Notes: a model not told the origin generated them from the letters alone. Shown: positions 1 to 10,990, counted from the first letter of the stretch. The stretch is 64,000 bases of DNA from Dasypus novemcinctus (GCF_030445035.2 NC_080701.1:13420739-13484738), one strand, 5' to 3'. Made by a program: numbers and translations.

Positions 1-1147
1 GAGATACCACATTACTTCTGCTAAAATGGCATAATTTTTTAAAGTTGGAAAGTAACAAATGTTGGAGAGAATGTGGAGAAATTGAAACCCTCTTGCACTG
101 CTGGTGGGAATGTAAAATGGTGCAGCTGCTGTGGAAAAATGTGTGTAGTTCCTCAAAAAAGTTAAACAGGGAATTACCATATGACTTGGCAATTCCACTT
201 CCAGCTGTATATCTAAAAGAACTGAAGACCCAGATTCAGACAGATATTTGTATACCAATGTTCACAGCAGCATTATTTACAATAGCCAAAAGGTAGAAGC
301 AAACCAAGTGTCCATCCACAGATAAATGGATAAACAAAATGAGATATATCCAAATGTTTTAGTTTGTCTAAAATCTGATGGGAACAGTATACCAGAAATG
401 GGTTGATTTTTACAATGGGAATTTATTAGGTTAAAAGCATACAGTTCTGAGGCGGTGAAAATGTCCAAATCAAGGCATCCTCAGAAATGCTGTCTCACTG
501 GAGGCCGCTGTGGGTCATCAGGCACTGGCAGGGCATAACGGTGGCCCTGCCTAAGTCGAGGCATCTAATGAAGTCCTCTCCCTGAGCTCAGCTGTGGGCA
601 GTCAGGCATCTGGCTCATCTCTCAGTCTCTCGGGGGCCTCTTTCCTCCAGGCCCCTCTCTCAGCCTCTCAGGTTTGCTTTGTCTGCCACTTTTTTCTGCA
701 TCTCTCTGCTTTCAGTCTTCTGCTTATGAAGAACTTCAGCAAGAGGACCAAGACCCACCCTGGATCACACCTCACTGGATCCAATCCAAAGGGCCCCACA
801 CCCACAGGAATATTCAGCTGTAAAAAGGAAAGAAGTTCTGATACATGCTACAACATGAATGAGCCCTGAAGACATCACATTGAGTGAAATAAGTCAGATA
901 CAAGAGGACAAATATTTGATAATTTCAATTATATGAAATACTTAGAAGGAGCTGAGATATACAGAGAATGGATTTCAGGTTACCAGAGGCTTAGGGAGGG
1001 AAATGAAGAGTTATTTCTTGATGGGTATAGAGTTTCTGTTTGGGGTGATGAAAATTTTGGTAATGGATGGTGGTACTGGTAATACATATTGTTAATGTAA
1101 TTAATATCACTGAATTGTACACAAGATACTGGTTAAAATGGGAAATC
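1..1147 (+). mobile_element. LINE-1 3' end (sense), split by an LTR
   Basis: This is the end of L1 ORF2 plus 3' UTR, entering from the left edge. The text matches the familiar L1 run of a better-than-control amplification-like phrase, 'ctgctggtgggaatgtaaaa' near 100, followed by the 'tccatccacagataaatgga' stretch near 310. It breaks at about 354, where an LTR intervenes, and resumes at about 811 with 'tattcagctgtaaaaagg'. The terminal piece with 'gaattgtacac' reaches about 1147. A last fragment of the same 3' end appears to lie at 1493-1550, beyond the dimeric SINE. The open frame at 45-296 is decayed ORF2/3' UTR, not a gene. Confidence 0.8.
355..810 (+). mobile_element. MaLR-like LTR inserted in L1
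   Basis: A block of about 450 bp interrupts the L1. It begins TG and carries phrases shared with the LTR at 21304-21759, such as 'accagaaatgggttg', the 'tcaaggcat' motif and 'aagacccaccctgga'. I read it as an incomplete LTR of the ERVL-MaLR type in a xenarthran lineage. The family is inferred from resemblance only. Confidence 0.5.
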
Positions 1148-1492
1148 CACCCCCAAGATGGTCCCCTCATCTTGTTTTGCTTGCTTTTTTTGCTAGTTGT
1201 CTGCTTGGGTTTTGTTCATTATCTGCTCGTTGTCTGTTTTATCTTTAGGAGGCACCAGGGTCTCCCTTGTGGGAGGCAGGCGCCCAACTGCACGAGCCAC
1301 ATCGGCTCCCTGCTTTTTTGCTTTTTGCTCATTGTCTGCTCATTGCTTGCTTGTTGTCTTGCTCATTGTTCGTTGTTTTTGCTCCATGTCTGCTCATTGT
1401 TTGTTTGTCTTCTTTAAGAGACACTGGGAACCAAACCCAGGATCTCCAATGTGAAAGGTAGGCACCCAACTGCTTGAGTCACATTTGCTTTG
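1148..1492 (-). mobile_element. Dimeric tRNA-derived SINE (older DAS-type), antisense
   Basis: Two tRNA-like heads in the same orientation lie about 150 bp apart, at about 1248-1310 and 1415-1490. Read on the minus strand, each has a B-box-like region and an 'aggcgcccaact'/'aggcacccaact' A-box side. The linker is rich in TGCTCATTG-like repeats. The flanks 'gggaaat' and 'tggaaat' suggest insertion into the L1 3' end. The low-complexity open frames here are by-products of the linker. Confidence 0.7.
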
Positions 1493-1552
1493 GAAATTTT
1501 GTATTATACATACAACAATATTGATAAAATTTATAATATACAAATTATATAT

Positions 1553-1935
1553 ATGTATTTTTGCAAAAAGAAATGAATTACTGATACATGCTACAACATG
1601 GAAAAATCTTGAAAATCTTATGCGAAGGGAAAGAAGCTATACACAAAAAGGCCACATAGTGTATGACTCTATTTATATTAACTATCCAGAATAAGTAAAC
1701 CCATGGAGATATAAGGTAGCTTAGTGGTTGCCAGGGACTGGGAGAAGAGGGGACTGGGAGAAGAGTGACTATTAACAGCTCTGTTTTTGGGGAGGAGTGA
1801 TAAAAATATTCTGGAGTAGATAGTGATGATGGTTGCACAATCTTGTGAATATACTAAAAGTCACTGAAGTGTACAGTTTAAAAGGGTGAATTTCATGGTA
1901 TGTGAATTATAGCTCAGTAAAATAAGTAGGCAAAA
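1553..1935 (+). mobile_element. Old LINE-1 3' UTR (sense)
   Basis: The sequence carries the L1M-type 3' UTR order: 'ctacaacatgg', 'ggttgccagggactggg', 'gatggttgcacaat', 'aagtgtacagtttaaa', then 'gtgaattatagctcagtaaa'. A 16-bp motif near 1736-1767 (ggactgggagaagagg) is duplicated in tandem. Confidence 0.75.
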
Positions 1936-2577
1936 AAGTTAAATTTCTATGTCTTCTTTTTAGCTAGAAAACCATGGTGAAGTAATACAGAAGGTCCAGC
2001 AAGGTTTTCTCATGATTTCTTTTTCTAAAGGGTTGTTTTCTGCCTCTTGGGAAAGAAGTACTTGTACTGGTGCTACTAGATGAATAATTTTTTGGTATCC
2101 TGGGTTCTAAACATAAACTTGGCACACAATAAATATTTTGATTTATTTATCAATTTCCCAGTCTCTGGTCTGATCCCTAAGTTACTGAAAATGTATCAAA
2201 CCTTTCACCTGAGAAGTACGAGATGCGAGAAAAAGGTAAGGCAAAGGAAGGTACTGGTACACTCTCTCACGTGTCCTTCTCTGGTTGGCCCTTCAGCAAG
2301 CATTATCTAGCTGTAGTGCAAGACAAATTCTTCAAGTTCAAGGTGAACCTAGGAGGAGGATCTCACACCAAAACCCTTTAGAAAACAAGTCACTTACTAA
2401 ATACCATTTGGCATGTTTTCTGGAGTTATTTCTCTTCCACTCCTGAAAGCAATTCAGTTTGCCCCAGCACCAGTTTCTCTCACTCTGTGTTTGGATTCTT
2501 ACCCTTAAGCTCAGAATAACATATTCAGATTTTATTTACACTCAGTTCTTATTTGAAAATGAGTAAAAATTGGTATG
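1936..2577. other. No recognised feature
   Basis: The only hint is 'cttggcacacaataaatatt' near 2120, which resembles the end of an L2 element. The frame at 2080-2310 has no recognisable domain. Confidence 0.3.
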
Positions 2578-2581
2578 TTGA

Positions 2582-2672
2582 GCCAAAGGGGCTCAGTGGT
2601 TGAGTGCCAGCTTCCTACATATGAGGTCCTGGGGTCAATCCTTAGCCCTGGAATCTAAACAAAACAAAACAG
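2582..2672 (+). mobile_element. Short tRNA-derived SINE monomer
   Basis: A tRNA-like head ('ggggctcagtggttgagtg', then 'gaggtcctggggtcaat') is followed by an A-rich tail. The flanks 'tggtatgttga' and 'tgatatgctca' look like a decayed TSD. It lacks the long CpG-rich body of the 400-bp DAS copies. Confidence 0.75.
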
Positions 2673-2842
2673 AAAAAAAAACTGATATGCTCAAATATTT
2701 TATCTCCTGGGAATTCCATTTAGTGGCTGTAATAATGACTGCTGCAATATATAGATAAATAATATCTATATATATAGTAATATATAGAAGGGCAAACTCC
2801 TAAATTCTGCACCATGAAGATCATTGGTAAGACTTTAACGTT

Positions 2843-3740
2843 GGGAAGTGGACTTGGCCCAGTGGTTAGTGTGAAGGTCGTCCCGGCCCGCGGGACACTA
2901 ACGGGGGCTCGAGTACCAGTCAGGGAGGAATGTTATGGGACAAGAGACACGAAGGACGACAGCCAGACAGAGTTCAGATCAAGCTGCAAGCTGCTGCTGC
3001 CGCAAAATTTTATTGAAGGGGCTGAGCATATATACTCTAGGGAGGAGGGGGGGTGGCGGGTAAGGACAGGTGGCGGTCTGGGATTGGCAGCTGCTGTTGC
3101 TGGGGGAAGTGGCAGAGGTAAGGTGATTGGTTCTGGCTGTTACTGAGGGAAATAGCAGAAGTAAGGTTAGGAGGCAATTACTGATTGGTGGTCGCACTGA
3201 CTGCCTGAGGCTTTGGATGGGCGGTAACTGCAAGAAAGGGTGCGAACCTTCTTCCCTGAAGAAGGCTGAGTATACTGTAGACCGTTACTGTATCAGCTCT
3301 GGCAGACATTATGTGCTCCTTAGTATTGCTGAAGGCAAGCGCTGTCCTGAATGTCCCCAACAGTTAGGGCATCTGCCTACCACATGGGAGGTCCGCGGTT
3401 CAAACCCCGGGCCTCCTTGACCCGTGTGGAGCTGGCCCACGCGCAGTGCTGATGCGCACAAGGAGTGCCCTGCCACACAGGGGTGTCCCCGCATGGGGGA
3501 GCCCCATGCGCAAGGAGTGTGCCCCGTAAGGAGAGCCGCCCAGTGTGAAAGAAAGTGCAGCCTGCCCAGGAATGGCACCACACAGACGGAGAGCTGACAC
3601 AGCAAGATGACACAACGAAAAGAAACACAGATTCCCGTGCCGCTGACAACAACAGAAGCGGACAAAAAGAAGAACACGCAGCAAATGGACACAGAAAACA
3701 GACAACTGGGGGGAGGGGGGAGAGGAGAGGAAAAAAAAAA
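2843..3740 (+). mobile_element. DAS-SINE split by an LTR
   Basis: The SINE head (GGGAAGTGGACTTGGCCC, A box) runs 2843-2869. The rest resumes at 3368 with the B box 'ggttcaaaccccgg', then the CpG-rich body, the 'ctgacaacaacagaagcgg' segment and a poly(A) tail ending near 3740. The gap is exactly filled by a 493-bp LTR flanked by GTTAG. The body keeps many CpGs, so it is fairly young. Confidence 0.92.
2870..3362 (-). mobile_element. Solo LTR, ERV1-like, inside a DAS-SINE
   Basis: A 493-bp block begins TGTGAAGG and ends CCCCAACA. It is flanked by the 5-bp direct repeat GTTAG (2865-2869 and 3363-3367). 'ttttattgaagg' near 3007 is an antisense AATAAA. Its CpG-rich R/U5-like left part and its position inside a SINE make it younger than that SINE. 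Family assignment to gammaretrovirus-like ERV1 is an inference from style and length. Confidence 0.72.
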
Positions 3741-4095
3741 CTTAGCTCTTATCTCTATCCCTTTTCTCTTTGTTTTCTTAATTCAATAAAATATTTGAAA
3801 TGAATTTTGAATTTATTTAAGTGATTTTTTTCATCCAACCACATAAACATGTTTTTTTCTTTAAATTATTAACAGTGCATACTATGAAGAGATTTTCTAA
3901 AGTCAAATCATTCTTATAATTCTCAGATCTGTTATATGATATATACTTTTTAATTTCCAGGAACTCCCTCCTTTCTCATGTACTCTTCCTCTTCTTCCTC
4001 TCCTTCCCCAACTTCTCTCATTTTCACAGCATCTGGTTCTTTGCATTTTTTAATCTGAGGACAGTAATTAGAAGTTGTTAAAAGCTTTCTTCTAG
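3741..4095. other. No recognised feature
   Basis: AT-rich sequence with a CT-rich patch near 3965-4020. No gene or repeat was recognised. Confidence 0.3.
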
Positions 4096-4159
4096 GGGAG
4101 CAGGGGTAGATCAGTGGTTGAGCATCTGCTTTGTATATATGAGATTAAAAAAAAAACTC
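4096..4159 (+). mobile_element. SINE head fragment
   Basis: 'ggggagcaggggtagatcag' followed by 'tggttgagcatctgct' and an A-run. This is a short tRNA-derived monomer of the same class as at 26768. Confidence 0.65.
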
Positions 4160-5069
4160 TTTCCTGAAACATCTTTTTCTTCTAGAGTAGCTTGTCCTGC
4201 TTGTCCGTCTCAACACTTTACTTACTGCTCTTGTTTTGTTTTTTAAATCTGGGGACTCTATACGTTGTTCACGAATATTTTTCAATGACAGAGCAGACTG
4301 CACAGCACAAAATCTGGCTGGGGTTAGCTCTGCAGCTTGAAAGGTCTGTGAGAGCTTTTCTCAAGGCTAGGAAGGGAGACAGGGCTCGGTAGGAGAATAA
4401 GCAAGGATGTGCTGGCAGACAGGATTCCTTTCAGAGTGAGTACAGAAAGCATTGGTGGGATCATCCCAGCTGAGGTCAGGCCCCTTGTTTGCTTCTCAAG
4501 ACAGAGTTAACATGGGGACAGGGTGCAAAAAATGGATTTCACCTGTGCATGCTGCTGCATTTCCTTTTTCCCTTTGTGTCTGTCATAGAGTTCTAAAGTT
4601 ACACTGGGTTTAGTTCCACTTCTCTCTTGCACTCCAGTGCCCTCCCGGGGTTCTTCCAATTTATTTTAAAAGTTGTTGTCATATCTAATTTGGGTGCAAA
4701 TGTATCAAGCAGGTATGCTGTGTGCAAACAGACCGTTATTCCGTGATTCCAACTCACTATGAACCTCTAGAGACCACTGGGGAGAGTAGTGCTCAGGTGT
4801 GATCAGCCCTCTAGTCTAGTCTAGTCTAGGTTGCAGGTGTTTTGTGGTTTCACTTTTTATTTTCTTTCTCTTCAGTGAGATTTTGGCAGGTATGAGAGAT
4901 AAACACATTGTTTAGGCCCCCATATCAGATGAGTTAATATGCAAGTTTTAAAATATAAAATACATCGTCAAAATCAGCTTTCCAAAATAAAATTTGTATC
5001 AGTTTACCCTTCTGTCAATAATAGATGAAAAGTGCCAATTTTCCCATTCCCATGCCAGTTCTGGGCAGA
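4160..5069. other. No recognised feature
   Basis: No coding or repeat family was recognised. A small tandem CTAGT run lies at about 4811-4828. Confidence 0.3.
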
Positions 5070-5352
5070 ATCCTTCCTTTAAGTCTTTCTTAGCTTCATA
5101 GATTGAATATTTTCTCTTTCTTTTGATTCATTTTCTTTGCTTGTTAGTGAATTTAAGTATTTCATCTTAGTTTCTGCTTCTGTGAATTTTCTGTTTAATT
5201 CCTTGTATGCTTTTCTACTGAAGTGCTGCTTTCTTTTTATTGATTTGAAAGATATTTGTATCTGCTAAGTATATTAGTTATGTTTCTGCCACATGTTGCA
5301 TGTAGTTTCCCAGTGTGTAGTTTGCATTTTATTTTTATTTATGGCATCTTTT

Positions 5353-5625
5353 TTCTTTTTTAAAGATTTATTTTTATCTATTTATTCCCCTCCCTTGCTG
5401 CTTGCTTGCTGTCTGCTCTCTGTGTCCATTTGCTGCACGTTCTTCTGTGTCTGCTTGCCTCCCTTTGTTGTGTCATCTTGCTGCACCAGCTGTCAACAGG
5501 TGTGAGCCATCAGCTCTCTGCAGGCACAGGCCAGCCTGCCTTCACAAGGAGGCCCTAGGAAGTGAACCCCGGGGCCCCACATATGGTAGACGGGAACCCA
5601 ATTGGTTGAGCCACATTCACTTCCC
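5353..5625 (-). mobile_element. DAS-type SINE, variant lacking the long GC body
   Basis: The minus-strand head is at the right ('gaagtgaatgtggctcaacc') and the T-run tail is at the left. The TSD is 17 bp with one mismatch: tatttatggcatctttt (5336-5352) and tatttatggaatctttt (5626-5642). It belongs to the same subfamily as the sense copy at 51830. Confidence 0.88.
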
Positions 5626-5754
5626 TATTTATGGAATCTTTTGCTCTAGAAATTTAAAAATAAGTTTTGTCATCAAATCTGTCCATATTTCCCTTTATGC
5701 ATTCTGATTTCAGTGTAATAATTAGAGCATGGCTTTATCCCACTTCTTTTGATT

Positions 5755-6210
5755 TTGTTACAACCCAACTCCTGAGTGGCACAAGTTGGTGTGGGCACAA
5801 GACCCAAAACACACCCGGCATTAGTCAGGCAAAAGCTTTATTGGGGCTTACGAACAGGAGAGAATCTCTGAAGGCGGTGGCTCAGAGAATGAAGATAGTG
5901 CTCCGTAAAAGGGTGAGAAAATGAGGCGTGATGTAAGGGGTTCCAGAACAAGGACTTTCCACAGGGTAGGAGAGCAGAGTTCCTGCTGGGGTCCTGTGAA
6001 GCGAACACACGTGGTCTGGTGATATTTTTACTACACTCTTAGGAAAGACGTTTACCAAGGACGTTACTGCTTTGGGAAGATCATAGTTTACAATAATATC
6101 TATACATCCTCTTCTCTCTGGGGAAGGTTGTTAACCTTTAACTTATGCTGAGATCATGCAGGTGGCTATATGTTGAGGACTTGGAGTGGGGGGACTTGGA
6201 CCCCCACAAA
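5755..6210 (-). mobile_element. Solo LTR, antisense, ERV1-like
   Basis: The block starts TGTTACAACCC and ends near CCCCCACA. 'aaagctttattgg' at about 5830 is an antisense AATAAA polyadenylation signal, as expected in R. The flanks attt/attt are compatible with a short TSD. It sits in the old L1 sequence. Confidence 0.6.
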
Positions 6211-6620
6211 TTTATATTTCTTGAGACAAATGCTTAATCGGTCAATTTTTTTTTTTACAATTTTTCTTATTAATAAGAACATTCATAACTTTCAATATTT
6301 CTTTGAATATGGCTTTAGCTATATCCCAAAGGTTTTGAAAGGTAGTGTAGCATTGTTGCTATTTTTAAATATAATCTCAGTTACATCCAAATAACTCTTA
6401 TCCGAGTCATTTAGAGGTGTCCTTTAAAATTTCAAGGTAACGTGTTTATTTTTAGCTATCTTTTCGTTGATAGTCTATTTTTTTAAAAAATTTGGTCAGG
6501 TATTTCTATTTTGCAGAATGGATTATTTATTGACAATATGATCCCTTGATCTCTATGCAATTTGGAATTATTCTGAAAAAACTCAACTTTAACCATCCTC
6601 TTGAGATCCCTCACGCCTGT

Positions 6621-7657
6621 TATTATCTCTATTCACAGAGCAGGTCTTTTCCAACCTCACTGGAGCTACCGCGATTTGATTCTTTCTGGCTTCTCTCTTT
6701 TCTTCCCTTCTTCTTTCCATTTCTGGACACGCCTATGTGACATTTTCTGCAGTATGTAAAGAAACGTCTTGTGAGCGCTTGTAGAGTCTTGTGATGGATC
6801 CAGACCACATCTAGATTGAGCGTTAGAGAGATCTAGAGCTAGACCTACAGGTAGTATAGGTCCTGTGACAGCAGCTGCAACAACATCTGGTGGGAGCGTG
6901 GGAAGATGTCCAGACCAGTGAGCAGGCTAACAGCAGCATTATTAAGGGATCTGGAAAGTCCAACAGGTCGCCATTTAGCAAATGATCGCAGGGTGGTCCA
7001 ACGCGGGGTAGTGACTTCTCTAAAAGGATTATGGAACAAATAAGATGGATTCTGGAGGCAAGGGAAATGAGGGGTTTGCTTAGGTAGGCAGCCAGAGAGA
7101 CCAACTGCTGGAACTCAACAATTGAGAAGAACTCAGGTCCAAGTCCTAAAAAAGATCAGGGACTGGAAAGATGACCAAAATTAAAATCAGAGGCATGGAA
7201 CATGGTAGAAGAACGCTAGGTACCATAACTTGGATTCAATATCAGAGGTGGGAATCAGCATATGTCATTAAATCAAGTCCATTATTCTTTGGTTAGAAAC
7301 CCGTCAGTGCCTTCTTCCTATCATTGGAAATGATCCCAGAGATAAGTGTCTCCTAGCTTAGGGTAGAGTGTTGGCAGCAGGAAGCAGGGATACTAAGCGA
7401 AATGTGACACAATATTTGGAAAACTTGATTACCCCAGTGTAAGTCTCCCTCTATAAATGGTGCTATATATTACTATAGAACATTATTATAAAACAGTATT
7501 TCTATTAAAAATTGTTAAAGCTCAATTCATATATTGAAAAAATTGATAATAGAGCTGATAACTTTATCTTAGCATTTCACCAAAATATTAATTTGTTGAG
7601 TGAAAACGAGAATATTTCTAAGGACATGTAGAGTAACACATTGTAAGTCCTCAATAA
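6621..7657. other. No recognised feature
   Basis: 6790-7270 is moderately GC-rich and shows two overlapping minus frames (6823-7104 and 6845-7039), but no domain or splice-supported gene could be recognised. Confidence 0.3.
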
Positions 7658-7671
7658 AAGTTCTTTATTAA

Positions 7672-8080
7672 GGATTTGACTCAACTGATAGAGCATCCAC
7701 CTACCACATGGGAGATCCAGGGTTCAAACCCAGGGCCTCCTGACCCATGTGGTGAGCTGGCCCATGTTGATGTGTGCAAGGAGTGCCGTGCCATGCAAGG
7801 GTGTCCCCCACGTAGGGGAGCTCCATGTGCAAGGAATGCACCCCATAGGAAGAGCCACCCTGCGCGAAAAAAGCACAGCCTGCCCAGGAGTGGTGCCGCA
7901 TACAAGGAGAGCTGATGCAGCAAGATGACGCAGTGAAAAGAGACACAGATTCCTAGTGCTGCTGACAAGAATCCAAGCAAACACAGAAGAACACACAGTG
8001 AATGGACACAGAGAGCAGGCAATGGGGGGTGTGTGTGTGAAGGGGAGATAAATAGATTTAAAAAAATAAATCTTAAAAAA
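7672..8080 (+). mobile_element. DAS-SINE, full length
   Basis: The order is head 'ggatttgactcaactgatag', B box 'gggttcaaaccca', GC body, then a tail ending in A-runs. A perfect 14-bp TSD, aagttctttattaa, lies at 7658-7671 and 8081-8094. Many CpGs have become TG or CA, so this copy is older than the one at 53152. Confidence 0.95.
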
Positions 8081-8269
8081 AAGTTCTTTATTAAATGAGT
8101 GAACAAGTAAATGAATTGCAGTATAGTTTGTAAGAACAAAAACGGGGAGAAATACTAAACAACCATTAAAAGAGAAATAGAAAAATTATAGCATCATACT
8201 ATGTAATATGATACGATCACAAAAAATTGTCTTTATGTACATACTCATATTGAAAGATGTTTATCATGT

Positions 8270-8685
8270 TTTTTTTAAAGATTTATTTATTTATTTCTCT
8301 CCCCTTCCCCCCGCCACCCCAGTTGTCTGTTCTCTGTGTCTATTTGCTGTGTGTTCTTCTTTGTCCGCTTCTGTTGTCAGCAGCATGGGAATCTGTGTTT
8401 TTTTTGTTGTTGCGTCATCTTGTTGTGTCAGCTCTCCATGTGTGTGGTGCCATTCCTGGGCAGGCTGAACTTTCTTTTTGCACTGGGCGGCTCTCCTTAT
8501 GGGGCGCACTTCTTGTGCGTGGGGCTCCTCTACGCGGGGACACCCCTGCATGGCAGAGCACTCCTTGCACGCATCAGCACTGTGCATGGGCCAGCTCCAC
8601 ACGGGTCAAGGAGGCCCGGGGTTTGAACTGCGGACCTCCCATGTGGTAGACGGATGCCTTATCCACTGGGCCAAGTCCGCTTCCC
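8270..8685 (-). mobile_element. DAS-SINE, antisense
   Basis: The T-run and 'aaagatttatttatttattt' tail are at the left and the reverse-complement head 'ccaagtccgcttccc' is at the right. The flanks 'tttatcatg' and 'tctatgatg' suggest a decayed TSD. Confidence 0.93.
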
Positions 8686-8687
8686 AT

Positions 8688-8900
8688 CTATGATGTTTTT
8701 AACCCAGAAGTAAAGAGAATAATGGATCCCAAAGTATCAATCATCCAGCTTGAACAATATCAACATTATGCTGTTCTCATTTTATCTATATTCCTCTTTT
8801 GTTCATGTTATAACTTACACATAGTATCATCTAATTTTTTTTGTTTAAAGTAAATCTCAGTGTGTGCATACAAATATACATACCAAAATATTATATATAT
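8688..8900 (-). mobile_element. Probable L1M 3' UTR fragment, antisense
   Basis: The tract 'caatcatccagcttgaacaa' followed by 'tatcaacattatgctgttct' matches the antisense L1M 3' UTR phrase about cases 'atcaacattttgcc'. Limits are approximate. Confidence 0.45.
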
Positions 8901-9676
8901 GCATTTAGTAAGAGGTCTGGAGGAAAAGACTATTAACAGTGATTATCCATAGTAAGTGGGTGTAAGGTAGCTAGGTAAGGATAGATAGGTAAGAATTTAA
9001 CTTTTTACTTAGACTCCTGAGTTGGAACTTTTTTTTTAAACAGCATGTCAGTAAGGAAAAAGGAAAGCGCTCTATGTAAAGAGCTTAAAATAATGTTAGC
9101 CAACATTATTATTATTAATTTCAGTGTCCAAGGGAGAAATGTAATCCAAAATTTACCCCTGGCCTTAATATTTTCATTTTTTTGCTTTTATAAGATATCA
9201 GCAAACTGAAACTCTAGTTTTAATATATATACTGTCAATGTACACATATGTAGAAACTTGCAGTATTTCTAAAAAGAAAATAAAAACTGAGCTATTTAAC
9301 GACAACAAAGCATGAATAAAATTATGAATAAGGCTGGGAGTTGTTAACTGATTTGGTCAATGCAGAATGAGCAGTCACGAGAAAATGAAGAGTGGCCAAA
9401 TCCTCTGTATTGCATTTTGGAAAGACTAGAAGATGAATTCAGGTACTGTCTGCCATAAGTCCATTACACACACAGCCCATTACTCATCCTGGGTCCTAGG
9501 ATCACAGCTGTTACCCTGACAGATGCTAATTCTTTGTTGCCTCTCTTCTCTAAACATATCAGACAACTTTCCAGAAAGTGAGGATACTATTGAAAAAGCT
9601 GATGGAGTATCCACACATCTTTAAGTCCTTATTCAACCAAGATTCCCTGTTATCTTTTTTTTCAAGGAATTTTTTT
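8901..9676. other. No recognised feature
   Basis: AT-rich sequence with no coding potential or repeat assignment that I can support. Confidence 0.3.
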
Positions 9677-9783
9677 AAAAATATGGAATGCTTCATGAAT
9701 TTACGTGTCAGCCTTGCGCAGGGGCCATGCTAATCTTTTCTGTATCTTTCCAATTTTAGAATATGTGCTGCCGAAGACAGCAC
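9677..9783 (-). pseudogene. RNU6 (pseudogene): U6 snRNA retropseudogene
   Basis: The reverse complement reads as U6 spliceosomal RNA from its first nucleotides (GTGCTGTCTTCGGCAGCACA) to the 3' end. It includes the central 'gattagcatggcccctgcgc' block, which contains the AGC/U4-pairing region. By eye about nine to ten positions differ from mammalian U6, including changes next to the 5' stem. Functional U6 genes are essentially invariant and need a PSE and TATA element upstream, neither of which is evident at about 9790-9850. U6 copies are commonly moved by LINE-1 machinery, and a T-rich stretch follows its 3' end. I call it a dead retrocopy. Confidence 0.9.
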
Positions 9784-10086
9784 TTTTTTAAAATTTCGAT
9801 GAATTTTGCTCACCCTCTGACGTCTCATCTCTATTTTTCACTCTCAGTCTTGCTCATTTAATCTCCTTTTCTCCCTCTTTCTTGTCATTTCCGTATTGCT
9901 AGCTTTTATTAAGATAGTTGTCTTGTACTATTTAGATAAGAAACCGAGGAAGTTATAGTACAGGATGATTTTATTCTTTGAAAAGACTGAGACAGCTGGA
10001 TAAGAAAAAAGAGGTTGTAACTGGTTTGGAATCATATTGCCAAAATACTTGAGTTTTCAGACACATTTACACCATTTTCTTTATAC

Positions 10087-10485
10087 TTTTTTTAAAAAAG
10101 ATACATTAAAAAATATGAAGTTCCCATAAACCCTACTCCCCACCCTCACCCCTTCTCTTCCCACTTCAACAACCTCTTTCATCATCGTGGACATTCATTG
10201 CACTTGATGAATACATTTTGGAGCACTGCTACACAGCATGGATTATAGTTTACATTGTAGTTTACACTCTCCCCAGTCCATTCGGTGGGTTATGAAGGAT
10301 GTGTAATATCCTGCATCTGTCCCTGCAATATCATTCAGAACAACTCCAAGTCCCGAAAATACCCCCACATCACACCTCTTCTTCCCTCTCCTGCCCTCAG
10401 CAACTCCCGTGACCACTGTCTCCACATCAATGATACAATTTCTTCCATTGCCAGAGTCACAAGAATTCTATAGTAGAATATTAAC
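10087..10485 (-). mobile_element. LINE-1 3' UTR, antisense, 5'-truncated
   Basis: The left edge 'gatacattaaaaaatatgaa' is the shared 3' end of this xenarthran L1 group. The C-rich 'ccaccctcacccc' and the 'cattgcacttgatgaataca' segments follow. About 400 bp are retained. Related copies lie at 17999, 22017, 22131, 29364 and 37557, each stopping at a different 5' point. Confidence 0.75.
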
Positions 10486-10564
10486 TTTATTTGTCTGAAT
10501 TGACTTTAAAATGGTTACCTTCCCTATTAGCCTTCTATTCAGCACAATTGTTAAATGAAGCTTT

Positions 10565-10690
10565 TTTTTTTGTAAACCTCTAAGGAAAGAATTGTATCTT
10601 AAATATCGTTATACCCTAAATATCATTGTGTTCCAATACCTAGCACAGTCCCTGATATACAGATCATCAATATATATTTGTAATTTAATC
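10565..10690 (+). mobile_element. L2 3' end remnant
   Basis: 'tacctagcacagtccctgat' followed by 'atatatatttg' matches the L2 terminal phrase 'cctagcacagtgcctggcac...aataaatatttg' with substitutions. Confidence 0.45.
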
Positions 10691-10826
10691 GTGTGCATAC
10701 TAATTCTCAAAATTCTCACAGGTTGGCAATAAACCCAAGTTAACAGAAAAGTGACCCAAATTAACGTAACTATTAAGGAAACATAAAATGCCATACTGTA
10801 TGTCCTGTAATTAGTTTTCAGTCATA

Positions 10827-10990
10827 ATTGCTGTTTGACCTTTGGCAAGCCACTTAGCCTCTGTGTTTGTTTTCTTACCTGTAAAGAGAGGGTACCCACC
10901 ATACCTGTTTGTGTTTTCCCTCAGGTGTTGTGGGTCAAAGAAAAGGTTGAGAACCACTGGACAGATGATCTTTAAGATTCCTTCAAGTTC
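10827..10990 (+). mobile_element. MIR remnant
   Basis: 'tgacctttggcaagccactt' followed by 'agcctctgtgtttg' is the MIR 'gaccttgggcaagttactta' core in diverged form. Confidence 0.55.

Larger units (their letters stand above)
5070..6620 (-). mobile_element. Probable old LINE-1, antisense, with SINE and LTR insertions
   Basis: Antisense L1-like phrases occur on either side of two insertions. One is 'cattttatttttatttatgg' before the SINE at 5353. Another is 'tttgaatatggctttagcta' near 6304, which matches the antisense ORF2 'tagctttagctgcatccca' tract. The copy is diverged, so its limits are approximate. Confidence 0.45.

Noticed and set aside
45-296. 83-codon frame with L1-like WWECKMVQLLWKN
   Set aside because: Decayed L1 ORF2 C-terminal sequence, not a host gene.
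3363-3430. tRNA-like sequences at SINE heads (A and B boxes)
   Set aside because: They are tRNA-derived SINE promoters repeated throughout the window and continue into the SINE body. No intact tRNA gene with acceptor pairing was found.
3309-3705. Clusters of overlapping 80-130-codon frames (e.g. 3309-3692, 16404-16748, 26314-26756) with Cys/His/Trp-rich products
   Set aside because: They recur wherever a DAS-SINE lies, in several frames of both strands, with similar peptides (CVSSPCV..., HSWAGCTF). They are products of the GC-rich SINE body, not genes.
4811-4828. CTAGT short tandem repeat
   Set aside because: Only about three to four units. No functional signal.
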